Shown: one piece after another, positions 33,058 through 42,117 of the stretch
Layout of the letters: each line of letters opens with the position of its first letter
Position numbering within the stretch: position 1 is the first letter of the stretch
DNA from: Planctomycetota bacterium
GTDB taxonomy: Bacteria > Planctomycetota > SZUA-567
Assembly: GCA_020060765.1 (NCBI GenBank)
Contig: JAGUZQ010000057.1
Location: 1-64,000 of the forward strand
DNA length: 64,000 bases
Direction: 5' to 3'
The notes under the pieces: generated by a model
The model's database searches: none
Seen by the model: only the letters and a program-made list of their open reading frames with translations
What the model was told of the DNA's origin: nothing
Position numbers and translations under genes: made by a program

Positions 33058-34326
33058 CTATTTCTTTTCGGCATTTTCGCCGTTTTTTTGCAGTTCTTCC
33101 TGTTTTCCCAGAATATCGCGGTAGCGGATCAGTGCCGACATCGCGTGTTGAACGTAATCGATTCTGACTTCGCCTGACCGGTCTTTCACGGTCTCGCCTG
33201 CGGGACGGGGGGGATAGATGGCGCTGCGGGGGATGCCGCCTGCGAGTTTTCCCTCCCGAATCTGCTGGCGCAAAAGAAATCCGGTGCCGAATCCGGCGGC
33301 GCGGACGATTTTCGCCTTTAATTCCGCCTCGGAATCCGGCAGGGCCGTGTACGACGCCAGCAATCCCTCCAGGCGGATGGCGGTGCGGCAGGTGGAGGTG
33401 GTAGTGTCGAAACAACCATTGGCGTAGGAAATATTTTTATTGGAAAACATTATGATCTGCTCGCCCAGCATGAGAGTGCAGATTTGTTTCATATGCGCGA
33501 CAATCGCCGTTTCCGGAACCGGGGGGTCGGGCAGGCGCGAGTAATATGGCAACATTCTGGCGGTAGCCAGCAGCGCCCAGTGGTCGGCGGGAGGGAATTG
33601 CTGGTTTTTACGGGTCTGGGCGAGAAAAGCCATACCCCTGGCGGCGTGCAGCAGCAGGACTTCGGCCTGGGTCTGCTCGTAAAGCAGCATCAGCCCCAAC
33701 ATTGCCTCGCCGGGGTAATACAGCGATTCCCAGCGGGGGTCGGGGCCTTTCTGGTAGTCGTATTTGGAGTTGAAACCGCCGTCGGCGCGCTGCATCAGGA
33801 TAATGAACGCCGCCAGTCGATGCAGATCGTCCAGCTTGACTGCTTCTGGCTGAATTTTGCGTAATTTGCATAACGCGATCAGCACCAGCGCCGCGCCGCC
33901 CAGTTTGGCTTCCTTCGGCTTGTTGGGATCGGTATGGCCCATGTCTTCGGGGTCGGTCCAGACGGCGGAAACCTCCGGATGTTGCGGCACAGGTTCGATC
34001 CGGAATTGCAGGAAATTCCGCGCGCGCAGGAGGCATTGCAGGATACGGTCGTCAGGCTGCTGTTCGTAACGCATGGCCAGCGCGTACATGGTTCCGGCGT
34101 GCCGCAGCAGGTTGTATTTATTGGTGTATTTCACTTCCGGGCTGAGATGCTGGAGATAAATAAAACGACCGTCTTCGTCGCAGATATTGAGCAGATACTC
34201 GGTTGCCTGGGCGGTAGCGGTCAGGAGTTGCTCTTGGTTAGGTTGCAGAATTTGCGAGAAGTCTTCCCCGGCGAAGGCTTTGCAGCAGAACAGCGGAAGG
34301 AGACAAATTAGCCAACGACAGGTCAT
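33058..34326 (-). CDS. Secreted alpha/alpha-toroid protein of unknown function
   Basis: 422 residues. The signal peptide (MTCRWLICLLPLFCCKAFA) is followed by repeated paired helices typical of an (alpha/alpha)6 barrel, as in terpenoid-cyclase-like and glycan-lyase or epimerase folds. The repeating motifs are HAGTMYALAM, GAALVLIALC, ADGGFNSKYDY, YPGEAMLGLMLLYE and WALLATARM. The GGFNSKY and YPGEA pattern resembles the substrate-facing repeats of such barrels. It heads a possible operon with the ECF sigma/anti-sigma pair. Function not recognised; a polysaccharide-acting enzyme is one option. Confidence 0.75.
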   Translation of the reverse strand: MTCRWLICLLPLFCCKAFAGEDFSQILQPNQEQLLTATAQATEYLLNICDEDGRFIYLQHLSPEVKYTNKYNLLRHAGTMYALAMRYEQQPDDRILQCLLRARNFLQFRIEPVPQHPEVSAVWTDPEDMGHTDPNKPKEAKLGGAALVLIALCKLRKIQPEAVKLDDLHRLAAFIILMQRADGGFNSKYDYQKGPDPRWESLYYPGEAMLGLMLLYEQTQAEVLLLHAARGMAFLAQTRKNQQFPPADHWALLATARMLPYYSRLPDPPVPETAIVAHMKQICTLMLGEQIIMFSNKNISYANGCFDTTTSTCRTAIRLEGLLASYTALPDSEAELKAKIVRAAGFGTGFLLRQQIREGKLAGGIPRSAIYPPRPAGETVKDRSGEVRIDYVQHAMSALIRYRDILGKQEELQKNGENAEKK

Positions 34327-34371
34327 GGACTGTTCCTTCCTGAATGCTTTTGGCTTGCACGAAAGACGAAA

Positions 34372-34530
34372 TCAGCCGGTCTTCTTGTCTTTTTGGAAAG
34401 ACACGACGGAATGACCACACTTCTTTTCCCGTTTGCGGGAGGCTTTGAAAATAGCCTTCAGGTCGTAATCATACTTCGCCGCTAATTGATCGCGAATACG
34501 CCGTACTTCGGCGACAATAGGATCTTTCAT
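34372..34530 (-). CDS. Small antitoxin-like protein paired with PIN protein
   Basis: 52 residues, beginning exactly where the PIN gene stops (zero-nt gap), with its GGAGG inside the PIN gene's end. Sequence opens MKDPIVAEVRRIRDQLAAKY, with a second half rich in Lys/Arg and one His-Ser (CGHSVVSFQKDKK). This short MKDPIV...IRDQLAAKYxYDLKAIF pattern typifies small proteins co-encoded with PIN-domain genes. It is inferred to be the antitoxin, placed after the toxin instead of before it. Confidence 0.78.
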   Translation of the reverse strand: MKDPIVAEVRRIRDQLAAKYDYDLKAIFKASRKREKKCGHSVVSFQKDKKTG

Positions 34531-35004
34531 TTATTTTCCTCCCATCATTTCCAAAGGCGTACAGATTTGTGGCGGTTCATAACCCATACCTCGGATTATT
34601 TTTATCATCTTTTTCATAACCACTGGATTCGCCAAGTGCGTACAATTCCATGTGAGTAAAACATCCATCTGGTGCGCGGTAGCTAAGCCAACATGTGCTG
34701 CGTCCTGTTCTGCTTTACGGGGAAGGCAACCTGACTTCATCAGCGTTGCCGCAATATCATAAGCTTCTTCTGTATTTTCCAAGACGGGGAGTTTGATCAG
34801 CATATCCGAACGCTTTCTGGCCGCCTCCCTGCTTCCTGCTCCGGCTTCAATTAAAACCAATTCCGATACGAAAAGTTGATGCCTATATCGTTGTTTATTC
34901 CACCATTCGCATGTCAACTCTTGCCTCGCCAAAAGCAGAATATCACGCGAAGGCTTTGCCGTTAAATAACCTGGTATCGTGGTTTCGATATATACGCGCA
35001 GCAT
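34531..35004 (-). CDS. PIN-domain protein (VapC-like toxin)
   Basis: 157 residues. PIN features: an early acidic residue in RVYIETTIPGYL (Glu in place of the usual first Asp), E in SELVLIEAGAG, D in KAEQDAAHVGLA, and N/T in LTWNCTHLANP. These define the PIN subgroup starting with YIETT. It should be an Mg2+-dependent ribonuclease paired with the 52-residue protein downstream. No other gene is co-directional immediately upstream. Confidence 0.85.
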   Translation of the reverse strand: MLRVYIETTIPGYLTAKPSRDILLLARQELTCEWWNKQRYRHQLFVSELVLIEAGAGSREAARKRSDMLIKLPVLENTEEAYDIAATLMKSGCLPRKAEQDAAHVGLATAHQMDVLLTWNCTHLANPVVMKKMIKIIRGMGYEPPQICTPLEMMGGK

Positions 35005-35063
35005 CTCTACCCTAAAATATTACTATGTTCCGTTGAAGCTCGCAACAAATGCTTTGAACGCGT

Positions 35064-36275
35064 TTATCCTTCCGCCTTCAACCCCACATCTTCCAGATGG
35101 AGCGGGAAGCCGGATTCGCGGAGTTTTTTCTGCAGGTCGGCAACCGGGAGTTCGTCAGGCATGATGTTTCTGTCCAACGCCATGCTGCCAGCGATTCCCG
35201 CCGCTTCCCCGGTCAGCGCTGCCGCCGGGATTACCCTCATCACGTCCCAGGCGTCGCCTTCGCTGGCCATGCAGCGCCCGGCGGCGAGCAGGCCTTTCAC
35301 CTTTTGCGGCAACAGGGAGCGGTATGGTACTTCCCACACGTAGCCGGATTTGCGCCAGTCGGCATACAGGCCGATCGAGTCCTCGACATGCTTGCCGTAG
35401 CCGCCGTCGGTCATCGTGACCTGCCCTACGATATGGCGGCTCATCCGGTGTTGCGGCATAGAGGGAAGAGTGATGGGGAAGGAATTAAGGCGGTTGTGTC
35501 CGCCGCCCTCGGCAAAAAGCTTCTTGTAATGATCCAGCAGCAGCCTGCGGCTTTCCATAACGAAATGGGACACCGCCTCCCCGTCGATGCCGCGATATAC
35601 CCGGCTGCCCGCAGGTTTATTATGTCCGGCTGGTCCGCCGCCGAGAATGGCCATGTGCAGGTTTTCGGTGCCGTCGTCCTTCCGGCGAGTGGAAGGGGTA
35701 GGGGTGTTGACCAGCGCCCAGATAGTGAGGTAATTGTCGCCGTCAACGCAAGGCGCCCCGGCGCGGAGAGCCACATCGGCGTCACCGGTGCAATCGACGA
35801 AAACGCCTGCCTCCAGCCGACCGCGCCCGCTTTTGTTCTCGATCTCAATGGCTGCGAGGCGGTCGCCGTCCATTACCGATGTGCAGAACAGCGTGTCAAA
35901 CCAGACGTCGACCCCGGCTTCGCGCAGAATCTCGTCCAGGGCGATGATGTAGGAGGCGGGCGAGAAGACCACGCGGTAGCGGTTTTTCTCTTCCGCATCC
36001 TGCCCCTTGCGCCAGTTTTCCGGGATCTTGCCGGGGCCGTAGGCGATGCTTTTCAGCAGCAGTTCCTCGGCGAGGCCGAAAGTGACCTGGCGGCCGAAAC
36101 CGTCGCAGAGCGGGAGATAAATGTAAATCAGGCCGGTGGTGGCCAGTCCGCCGGTGAAGATGGTTTTTTCCACCAGCGCGGTTTTCTTGCCCGCGCGGGC
36201 GGCGGCGACGGCGGCGGCTACTCCGGCGATTCCTCCGCCCACCGCGACGAGGTCGTATTTTCTGGTAAAGTCCAT
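35064..36275 (-). CDS. FAD-dependent oxidoreductase (first of two)
   Basis: 403 residues. The N-terminal Rossmann FAD motif is AVGGGIAGVAAAVAAARAGK, then an acidic residue in LVEKTIFTGG. A later FAD motif is FVDCTGDADVAL and the C-terminal motif is GLLAAGRCMASEG. This matches the FAD_oxidored family common in PVC glycan loci, where substrates are mostly unknown. It is the last gene of the galactoside locus, 101 nt after galK. Cytosolic: no signal peptide. Confidence 0.88.
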   Translation of the reverse strand: MDFTRKYDLVAVGGGIAGVAAAVAAARAGKKTALVEKTIFTGGLATTGLIYIYLPLCDGFGRQVTFGLAEELLLKSIAYGPGKIPENWRKGQDAEEKNRYRVVFSPASYIIALDEILREAGVDVWFDTLFCTSVMDGDRLAAIEIENKSGRGRLEAGVFVDCTGDADVALRAGAPCVDGDNYLTIWALVNTPTPSTRRKDDGTENLHMAILGGGPAGHNKPAGSRVYRGIDGEAVSHFVMESRRLLLDHYKKLFAEGGGHNRLNSFPITLPSMPQHRMSRHIVGQVTMTDGGYGKHVEDSIGLYADWRKSGYVWEVPYRSLLPQKVKGLLAAGRCMASEGDAWDVMRVIPAAALTGEAAGIAGSMALDRNIMPDELPVADLQKKLRESGFPLHLEDVGLKAEG

Positions 36276-36376
36276 CGAGTTGGCTCCTGATAAAGATGAT
36301 GCGAATATTTTAAATGAGGTTCAATTTCGAGCATCGCGGGCTGATGGGAAAGCGCTGGTAATTCCTGCGGCGAAAC

Positions 36377-37543
36377 TCAGCAAGAGCCTCCTATTGCTCC
36401 GTCTACCGCCCGGCACAGGTACAGTTCCGGTTGCAGGCCGGTTTTTTCTTCATAGCGATTTTTCAGTTCCCGCGCGAAGCTTTCGGCTTTATTCGCCTGC
36501 ACCAGGTTAATGGTACAGCCACCGAAACCGCCGCCAGACAGGCGGCAGCCGTAGCCGCCGGAAATGCCTGCAGCGCACGCGGTCATGATATCAAGCTCCT
36601 TGCAGGAGTTGCCGAAGTCATCGCGGCTGGAGGCGTGGGAGGCAGACATGCAGACCCCCATTTCCGCCAGGTCTCCCCGGCGCAAAGCCGCGATGCCGGC
36701 CAGCACCCGCAGGTTTTCGGTGATGACGTGCCGGGCGCGCTGCGCCAGGTCGGGCGGCAGTTCGCCAGCGTATTTTTCGAAATCCTTCAGCGTCACGTCG
36801 CGCAGGTGGGAAATCTGTTTTCCGGTCTGATCGGCGAAAAATCTCGCGGCGGCGAAGCAGTCCTCGCGCAGGCGGTTGTAGGTGCCTTCGGCGAGGTCGT
36901 GCTTGGCACAGGTATTGGCCAGCACCAGCGCCGCGCCGCTGCCCAGCGGAATGTGTTCGACTTTCGACAGGTCGCGGCAGTCAAGGAAAATCAGGTGATC
37001 CTGCTTTCCCATAGCGGAGGAAAACTGGTCGAGAATGCCGCAGTTGACTCCGACGAATTTATTCTCCGCCGCCTGGCAGGTAAGGGCGATCCGTTCCGTG
37101 GTCATCTCGAAAGGAAAAAGCTTTTTAAGGAAATACGCCGTCGCCACCTCGATAGCGGCGGAGCTGGAAACCCCTGCGCCCAGCGGCACGTCGCTGATCA
37201 CGACTGCTTCAAAACCGCCCAGCGCGACGCCGGATTTCTGCAATTGATCGACTACGCCTGCCAGATAATTGACCCAGAAATTCTCGGTATTTTTCTGCGG
37301 AGCGCGCAGAGAGAAGGTTTCGCGTTTGTCGAAAGCGGCGGAATAGGCGACGCAGTTTTCGCCGGGAACTGCGCGTCCGCAAATCACCACGTGCCGGTCG
37401 ATGGCTGCCGACAGGATAAAGCCTTCGTTATAGTCGGTGTGGTTGCCCAGCACTTCCACGCGTCCCGGTGCGCAGCCGTAGGCGGTCGATTTGGCACAGA
37501 AGTTTTTTTCAAAGCAGGATTTCGCGGTGTCGATTAGTTTCAT
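36377..37543 (-). CDS. galK: Galactokinase (GHMP kinase) with Asn in the sugar-binding signature
   Basis: 388 residues from ATG 37543 (AGGAAAAAC upstream); further upstream starts lack a site. GHMP motifs: sugar signature GRVEVLGNHTDYNEG, ATP loop VPLGAGVSSSAAIEVA, catalytic-base region GILDQFSSAMG, and the C-terminal GYGCRLSGGGFGGC. Canonical galactokinases read GEHTDY: the Glu that contacts the sugar is Asn here, so a modified substrate preference is possible. Expected reaction: galactose + ATP to galactose-1-phosphate, downstream of the GH42 enzyme. No galT is seen in the window. Confidence 0.9.
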   Translation of the reverse strand: MKLIDTAKSCFEKNFCAKSTAYGCAPGRVEVLGNHTDYNEGFILSAAIDRHVVICGRAVPGENCVAYSAAFDKRETFSLRAPQKNTENFWVNYLAGVVDQLQKSGVALGGFEAVVISDVPLGAGVSSSAAIEVATAYFLKKLFPFEMTTERIALTCQAAENKFVGVNCGILDQFSSAMGKQDHLIFLDCRDLSKVEHIPLGSGAALVLANTCAKHDLAEGTYNRLREDCFAAARFFADQTGKQISHLRDVTLKDFEKYAGELPPDLAQRARHVITENLRVLAGIAALRRGDLAEMGVCMSASHASSRDDFGNSCKELDIMTACAAGISGGYGCRLSGGGFGGCTINLVQANKAESFARELKNRYEEKTGLQPELYLCRAVDGAIGGSC

Positions 37544-37690
37544 TGTTTTTCCTGTGTACATGCCGCACGGGCATACTTGATTTCCTGACTGAATAGTATT
37601 TCTCCTGAACCGCAGATTATGCCAGTTCAGCAAAAACCACAAGGCATTTAGGCCAGAATATAGTCTGTTTACCGGGGAAAAGCAAGATTT

Positions 37691-38017
37691 TCATGAAAAA
37701 GGTATGCAGGAGCCGTCGGGGAGAATGAGATTGGTGATTTTCAGGCCGGCTTCCCGGGCGCGAATGTTCATGTAATGGTTGATGGCGGCGAGTTCCTGGA
37801 AACACTCTTTGTGGAAAGGGATGATGAGGGATAGCATTTTCCGCCCGTTGTATTCCACTTCCTCGTAGGTGACTTCCTCGACATGCAGGCGCTGGGCAAA
37901 ATCATGCTTTTGCGCGTGCTCTTGGATTCGCCTGAGCAGCGCAGTGCCCTTCTCCCTGATCTCGCCCTGGTCGAGAGGCGCGCAGGAAAATCTGAAGATG
38001 ACCATCTCTTCGATCAA
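37691..38017 (-). CDS. Small conserved-looking protein of unknown function
   Basis: 108 residues from a TTG at 38017 with GAGGA about 8 nt upstream; an in-frame ATG at 38005 has no usable site. It is alpha/beta in character (MVIFRFSCAPLD; RKMLSLIIPFHKECFQELAA; ITNLILPDGSC). It lies between the GH42 and galK genes on the same strand. Family not recognised. The gaps on either side (about 125-150 nt) make operon membership likely but unproven. Confidence 0.6.
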   Translation of the reverse strand: MIEEMVIFRFSCAPLDQGEIREKGTALLRRIQEHAQKHDFAQRLHVEEVTYEEVEYNGRKMLSLIIPFHKECFQELAAINHYMNIRAREAGLKITNLILPDGSCIPFS

Positions 38018-38142
38018 AGCGGCGTTCCTCGCATATATGATAATTCATATCAATTAACATTATACGCCGCTCTAGTGTATAGACAAGTTAAAATCAGGCG
38101 ATTCTGGTTGCGGTTGGCGATTGTGACTCCTCTCAAGCCCGA

Positions 38143-40233
38143 TCAAGGCGTTGAGGATGATAATATGATTGCCGCGACGCCGCCCGGCTCGATCAGCAAT
38201 GCGGTCACGCCAGTTCCGGACTTGAGAGAACAGGACTGATCCCAGATCAACTCGACCTGATCGCGTTCGACAGGCAGCCTGATTTCCTGCGGCTGGGCGC
38301 TGCGGTTGAAATAAAAAGCGACCGTCGCTTTGGGCGCAACCAGTTCGCGCAGATAAACGCCACGTGGCAGTTTTCTTGCCTCAAACCCGGCGTCATCCAG
38401 CAACTTGCGCAAAAAACGCAAGTGTGCCGTTTCCTCGAAATTCTGGTGGAAAGAAGCGCCCAGGCTGGTTCCGAGCAGGATCACGGTCCCCCGCCGCACC
38501 GCCGCCGCCGCACCGTCGCGCCAGTAGCCGATGATTTCCGCGTCTTTCGCGGGCGTCAGTCTGGTAACGTAGCCCTCTGCCGGAATTTCCTCGCCTTGCA
38601 CCGAAATCGTATTGCCGCCGTGTATGACCGAAACGCGCTCGGCGTGGCAAGCGCCCCACAGCGCCGCCGCCCGGGGCGAAGGGAGTACGGGATGCAGCCA
38701 GGTGTTTTCCTGCCGCAGGGCGCAGCCTTCCTCCGCGATGATGTGGCCGCCGCGCGCGGCAAACTCCTCCAGCAGTTGCAGCGACGATTCCGACAGCATG
38801 AACGCCTGCGGCAGATAAAGCAGTTTGAGCGAAGACAATTCCCGCGCCAGGTTGCATTCGTCCACCCAGCGCACCGCATGTCCAAGTTCCCGGAACAGGG
38901 CATAAATCCCGGACAGCGCCTGCTTGTAATGGTAAGGGTTTTCCCGCAACTCGAAATTCCAGAAATTGCCGCCGCCGGTATTTTCGATGCGGTTGATCAG
39001 GTCGCTGTTGACGTCATAAAAAATACCGATCGCGTCGTCCTTGACTTCTGCCTGCATCAGCAGCGCGGAATGTTTCATCACTGCTTTGCCCGCCTCGCGC
39101 GCGACGCCGGTGATATCCTTGGGACGCCCGTCCATGTGCAGCAGCCCGGCAAGATCGTTTTCGCAGCCCAGGCGCTCGGCGCGGTATTGCCAGTAGACGA
39201 TGCCCTTGGCGCCGCCCGCCACCGTGCTCCAGAATTTCAGCAGAAAATCGCTTACCGTCACGCGCGGCGTCCAGTTGCCCCAGTCGGGATAGAGTTCGTA
39301 CACCCAGTAGTACGGAGACACCCGCCGCAGCCAGTCGCAGGTCAGGAACAGCTTGGACTCCTGCATATGGTTGACGAAGGTCTGGGCGCTGCCGTAGGAT
39401 GTGCCGTAAAAATCCACTTCTTCGTTATTGAGCACGTCGTCGCTGCCGTCGCCAGCCGCGTCCTGGATGACGCTGCACGCGCCGACGTGGCTGATGATGG
39501 GGCGCGTCGCATCCAGTTCCGCAATCGCCTGGTACATGAACGTCAAGCGCGCTCGCACCGCGTCCAGCGACCATTTGCGCCAGATAAACAGTTCCGCGTA
39601 ATCGTGGGGCATGGCCGGGGGCTCGACCGTGTCGAATGACTCCCAGGCCTTGCCAAACATCTGGTTGAGAGCTTCCACTGTCCCGTAGGTGCGGTGCAAC
39701 CACTGCCGGTAAGCATCATTGGAATGCTCACAACCGCATTCCTGGATCGGGCGCGAACGCTGCTCGTTCCAGACGTTCCACAGCACCAGCTCCGGACGGT
39801 TCTGGTAACGCTTGACGACGACGCGGACGAATTCCTCTGCCTTGCGGATTACTTCGGGGTTGTCGAAGCAGGGAATCCAGCCGCCGACGTAGTAAGCTCC
39901 GTGCGCGCCGGGGCGCAGGAGCGCGCCTTGCATATCGCGCCGGTGTCCGCCATATTTATGGAAGATATAGTCAGGCGCGCATTCCATCAGGAATTTCACA
40001 ATGACCTTTTTGTGGTATTGCGCCGCCAGATCGAAGAGCCTGTCTATGTCGGCGAAGCGGTAGTCGCCTTCGGCCGGTTCGTTCCACCGCCATTGGATGC
40101 GCAGTTGAATGGTGTCGATGCCGGAAAAGTTTTCCATGTTTTCCAGATCGTATTCCCATTCCTCCGGCAGCGGAGTGGGCGCGCGATAATACTGGGTGCC
40201 GATGACAAAGTCCGCGAAATGTTTTTTGCTCAT
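38143..40233 (-). CDS. GH42 family beta-galactosidase
   Basis: 696 residues, usual for GH42. The TIM barrel begins IDTIQLRIQWRWNEPAEGDY. The acid/base is E157 in LWNVWNEQ and the nucleophile E313 in YWVYELYPDWGNW. The barrel ends with VYWQYRAERLGCEND. A trimerisation, flavodoxin-like domain (about 385-600) and a C-terminal beta domain follow. It hydrolyses terminal beta-galactosides. No signal peptide, so it works on imported oligosaccharides in the cytosol and releases galactose for the kinase encoded two genes later. Confidence 0.95.
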   Translation of the reverse strand: MSKKHFADFVIGTQYYRAPTPLPEEWEYDLENMENFSGIDTIQLRIQWRWNEPAEGDYRFADIDRLFDLAAQYHKKVIVKFLMECAPDYIFHKYGGHRRDMQGALLRPGAHGAYYVGGWIPCFDNPEVIRKAEEFVRVVVKRYQNRPELVLWNVWNEQRSRPIQECGCEHSNDAYRQWLHRTYGTVEALNQMFGKAWESFDTVEPPAMPHDYAELFIWRKWSLDAVRARLTFMYQAIAELDATRPIISHVGACSVIQDAAGDGSDDVLNNEEVDFYGTSYGSAQTFVNHMQESKLFLTCDWLRRVSPYYWVYELYPDWGNWTPRVTVSDFLLKFWSTVAGGAKGIVYWQYRAERLGCENDLAGLLHMDGRPKDITGVAREAGKAVMKHSALLMQAEVKDDAIGIFYDVNSDLINRIENTGGGNFWNFELRENPYHYKQALSGIYALFRELGHAVRWVDECNLARELSSLKLLYLPQAFMLSESSLQLLEEFAARGGHIIAEEGCALRQENTWLHPVLPSPRAAALWGACHAERVSVIHGGNTISVQGEEIPAEGYVTRLTPAKDAEIIGYWRDGAAAAVRRGTVILLGTSLGASFHQNFEETAHLRFLRKLLDDAGFEARKLPRGVYLRELVAPKATVAFYFNRSAQPQEIRLPVERDQVELIWDQSCSLKSGTGVTALLIEPGGVAAIILSSSTP

Positions 40234-40284
40234 GTTGTTCTCTCCGGGGTACAGGAATAAATCTCTGATAGAAAGCGCGCTAGT

Positions 40285-42117
40285 TTATCGCGGCAGCGGC
40301 GCAAGGGAATCGTGCCGGTCAAGCGCCTGGCATAATCGGTGCGCGGCGTCCGACCGGCGCGCGCCCTTGTTCCAAGCCAGCAGGCGATGGGTGTTTTCCA
40401 CGTTCACCCCCTGCGCGAGTAACCGCTGGCAGGCGGCGGCGTAATCGCCTGCGGGCGCATCCGGCAGGGTGAAATTGCTGACCGGATAATCGGGCTCGAA
40501 CCGCAGATGCTCTTCGCTTCCCGGCCAGTAACCGGCAACTGCCAGCAGGTTGATGGCGGCGAATCCGGGCGTGCGGTAATTTACATCCGTATACCAATAC
40601 AGCGGCACGCCCCGGCGTAGCAGCCGCCGCTGGAAATTCCGCGTGCGCGTTTCGCTGCCGCACACGGCTTGCGCCGCGAGGGCGTGTTCAAGGCAGAACG
40701 CGGCAAATTCTCCCGCCGCCTCGCCGATAGCCCATTCCTGCGGATGAAGCCGGTAAGCGCCGTTGGTGATATGCGTGACACCGATATTCTTCCCCGCCAC
40801 CGCCAGGTTTTCGCAATCGGGACAGACCAGGGAGCGCAGCGGAATCTGGTATGGCCGCGAACGCAGCCAGTGTCCCTCGTGCCCGTTGGAGACGTGCAAG
40901 TCTATGAAATAACATCCCAGCCCGACGGAATCGGGGCAGGCGTCGGCGCGGATAGGGGCGTCTTCGCTCCAGGCGATATCCTGTTCGCGAACCACGTGCA
41001 GCGCGCGCAGCCTGCGTCCTTCGCGGATGTAGGGCGCTTGCGCCAGCCCGTGTGCCGCGCCGCTCAGATCCGGGCGCGGTTTCAGTTCGGGATAACCGAC
41101 GCCCCCGTCGTCGCGCGGCGCTTCGGTTTGCAGCCAGTGGAGATAGGCGCGCGACAGTTCCCGCGCCTCGCGCAGAGTTTCCTCGTTTTTCGCCTTGTCG
41201 GTGTGAAGCAGATGGCCGTAATGGTAATCGTTGCAGAAAACGTTGATGACATAAACGTCGTTGGCGATGTCCTCAAAGTTCTGCCAGTCAAGCAATCTGC
41301 GGTAAGCCCAGAACGGCGTTTTCTGCGGTTCTCCCCAGGCGAGATCCATCTGCATGAACTTGCCGTTGTTGCCGCCGAGGCGGAACCCGGCCAGTTTTTT
41401 ATATTTTTCGTAATCCGGGGGCGGCGCGGCGCGATAGTCTTCGCCCGGACTGAATTCAACAATCTGGCAGAAGGTGAACCCCTGCACCGCATCGCGGTCG
41501 GCGGTTTCCAGCGCGTGCGGTTCTCCGGTTTCGGAGACAGCTTCCGCGCCTTGGGAAAAGCCGATTCCTGCCAGCGGCAGGAGGTCGCCCAACTCAGTTG
41601 CTTCCAGGAAAAATCTGCCGCGTAATTCGATGCGGTCGGACGGCGCGCCGACGCGGGCGACTTCGACGCTTGTGATCCTGCCCGTTTCCCGGTTGGCGGC
41701 GACCGGCTCGTAAGGCTGCAGAATCTCCAACAAGCCCTTTTGCAGTGCAGGCGCAAGCATCTGCTCCAGCGCCCACGTTGCCGCTTTAGGCTCGGCGCAC
41801 AAAGTCGAGACCAGGGCGTTGCCGGGATTGAGATATAGCGCCTGCCGACCGAATTCGGAGAGGCGGTGATGGGTGCGGTAATACTCGCGCACCAGCGATT
41901 TGAACCGGCAGTAGCTCGCGCCGAAGCCGGTTTCCTCCCCGCAGGGCGCGCTCAATTCGTCCAGCGCGCACAGCCCCTGGCTGGTCACCTGCCCGCCGAT
42001 CCAGTTGTAACATTCGGTCATAATCACGCGGCAACCGGCATCAGTGGCCGACAGTGCCGCCGCCACTCCGCCAAAGCCGCCGCCGACAATCACGCAATCC
42101 GCATGTAATGTTTTCAA
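40285..42117 (-). CDS. FAD-dependent oxidoreductase (second of two)
   Basis: 610 residues with a TTG start that overlaps the previous stop (TTGA) and has GGGGA just upstream. The FAD motif is VIVGGGFGGVAAALSATDAG, and the second is FLEATELGDLLPLAG. The family (FAD_oxidored) is shared with the gene at 35064 but this protein is half as long again, with extra helical insertions (about 270-400). It may oxidise a sugar hydroxyl before hydrolysis, as oxidoreductases in some glycan loci do (inference). Cytosolic. Confidence 0.86.
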   Translation of the reverse strand: MKTLHADCVIVGGGFGGVAAALSATDAGCRVIMTECYNWIGGQVTSQGLCALDELSAPCGEETGFGASYCRFKSLVREYYRTHHRLSEFGRQALYLNPGNALVSTLCAEPKAATWALEQMLAPALQKGLLEILQPYEPVAANRETGRITSVEVARVGAPSDRIELRGRFFLEATELGDLLPLAGIGFSQGAEAVSETGEPHALETADRDAVQGFTFCQIVEFSPGEDYRAAPPPDYEKYKKLAGFRLGGNNGKFMQMDLAWGEPQKTPFWAYRRLLDWQNFEDIANDVYVINVFCNDYHYGHLLHTDKAKNEETLREARELSRAYLHWLQTEAPRDDGGVGYPELKPRPDLSGAAHGLAQAPYIREGRRLRALHVVREQDIAWSEDAPIRADACPDSVGLGCYFIDLHVSNGHEGHWLRSRPYQIPLRSLVCPDCENLAVAGKNIGVTHITNGAYRLHPQEWAIGEAAGEFAAFCLEHALAAQAVCGSETRTRNFQRRLLRRGVPLYWYTDVNYRTPGFAAINLLAVAGYWPGSEEHLRFEPDYPVSNFTLPDAPAGDYAAACQRLLAQGVNVENTHRLLAWNKGARRSDAAHRLCQALDRHDSLAPLPR

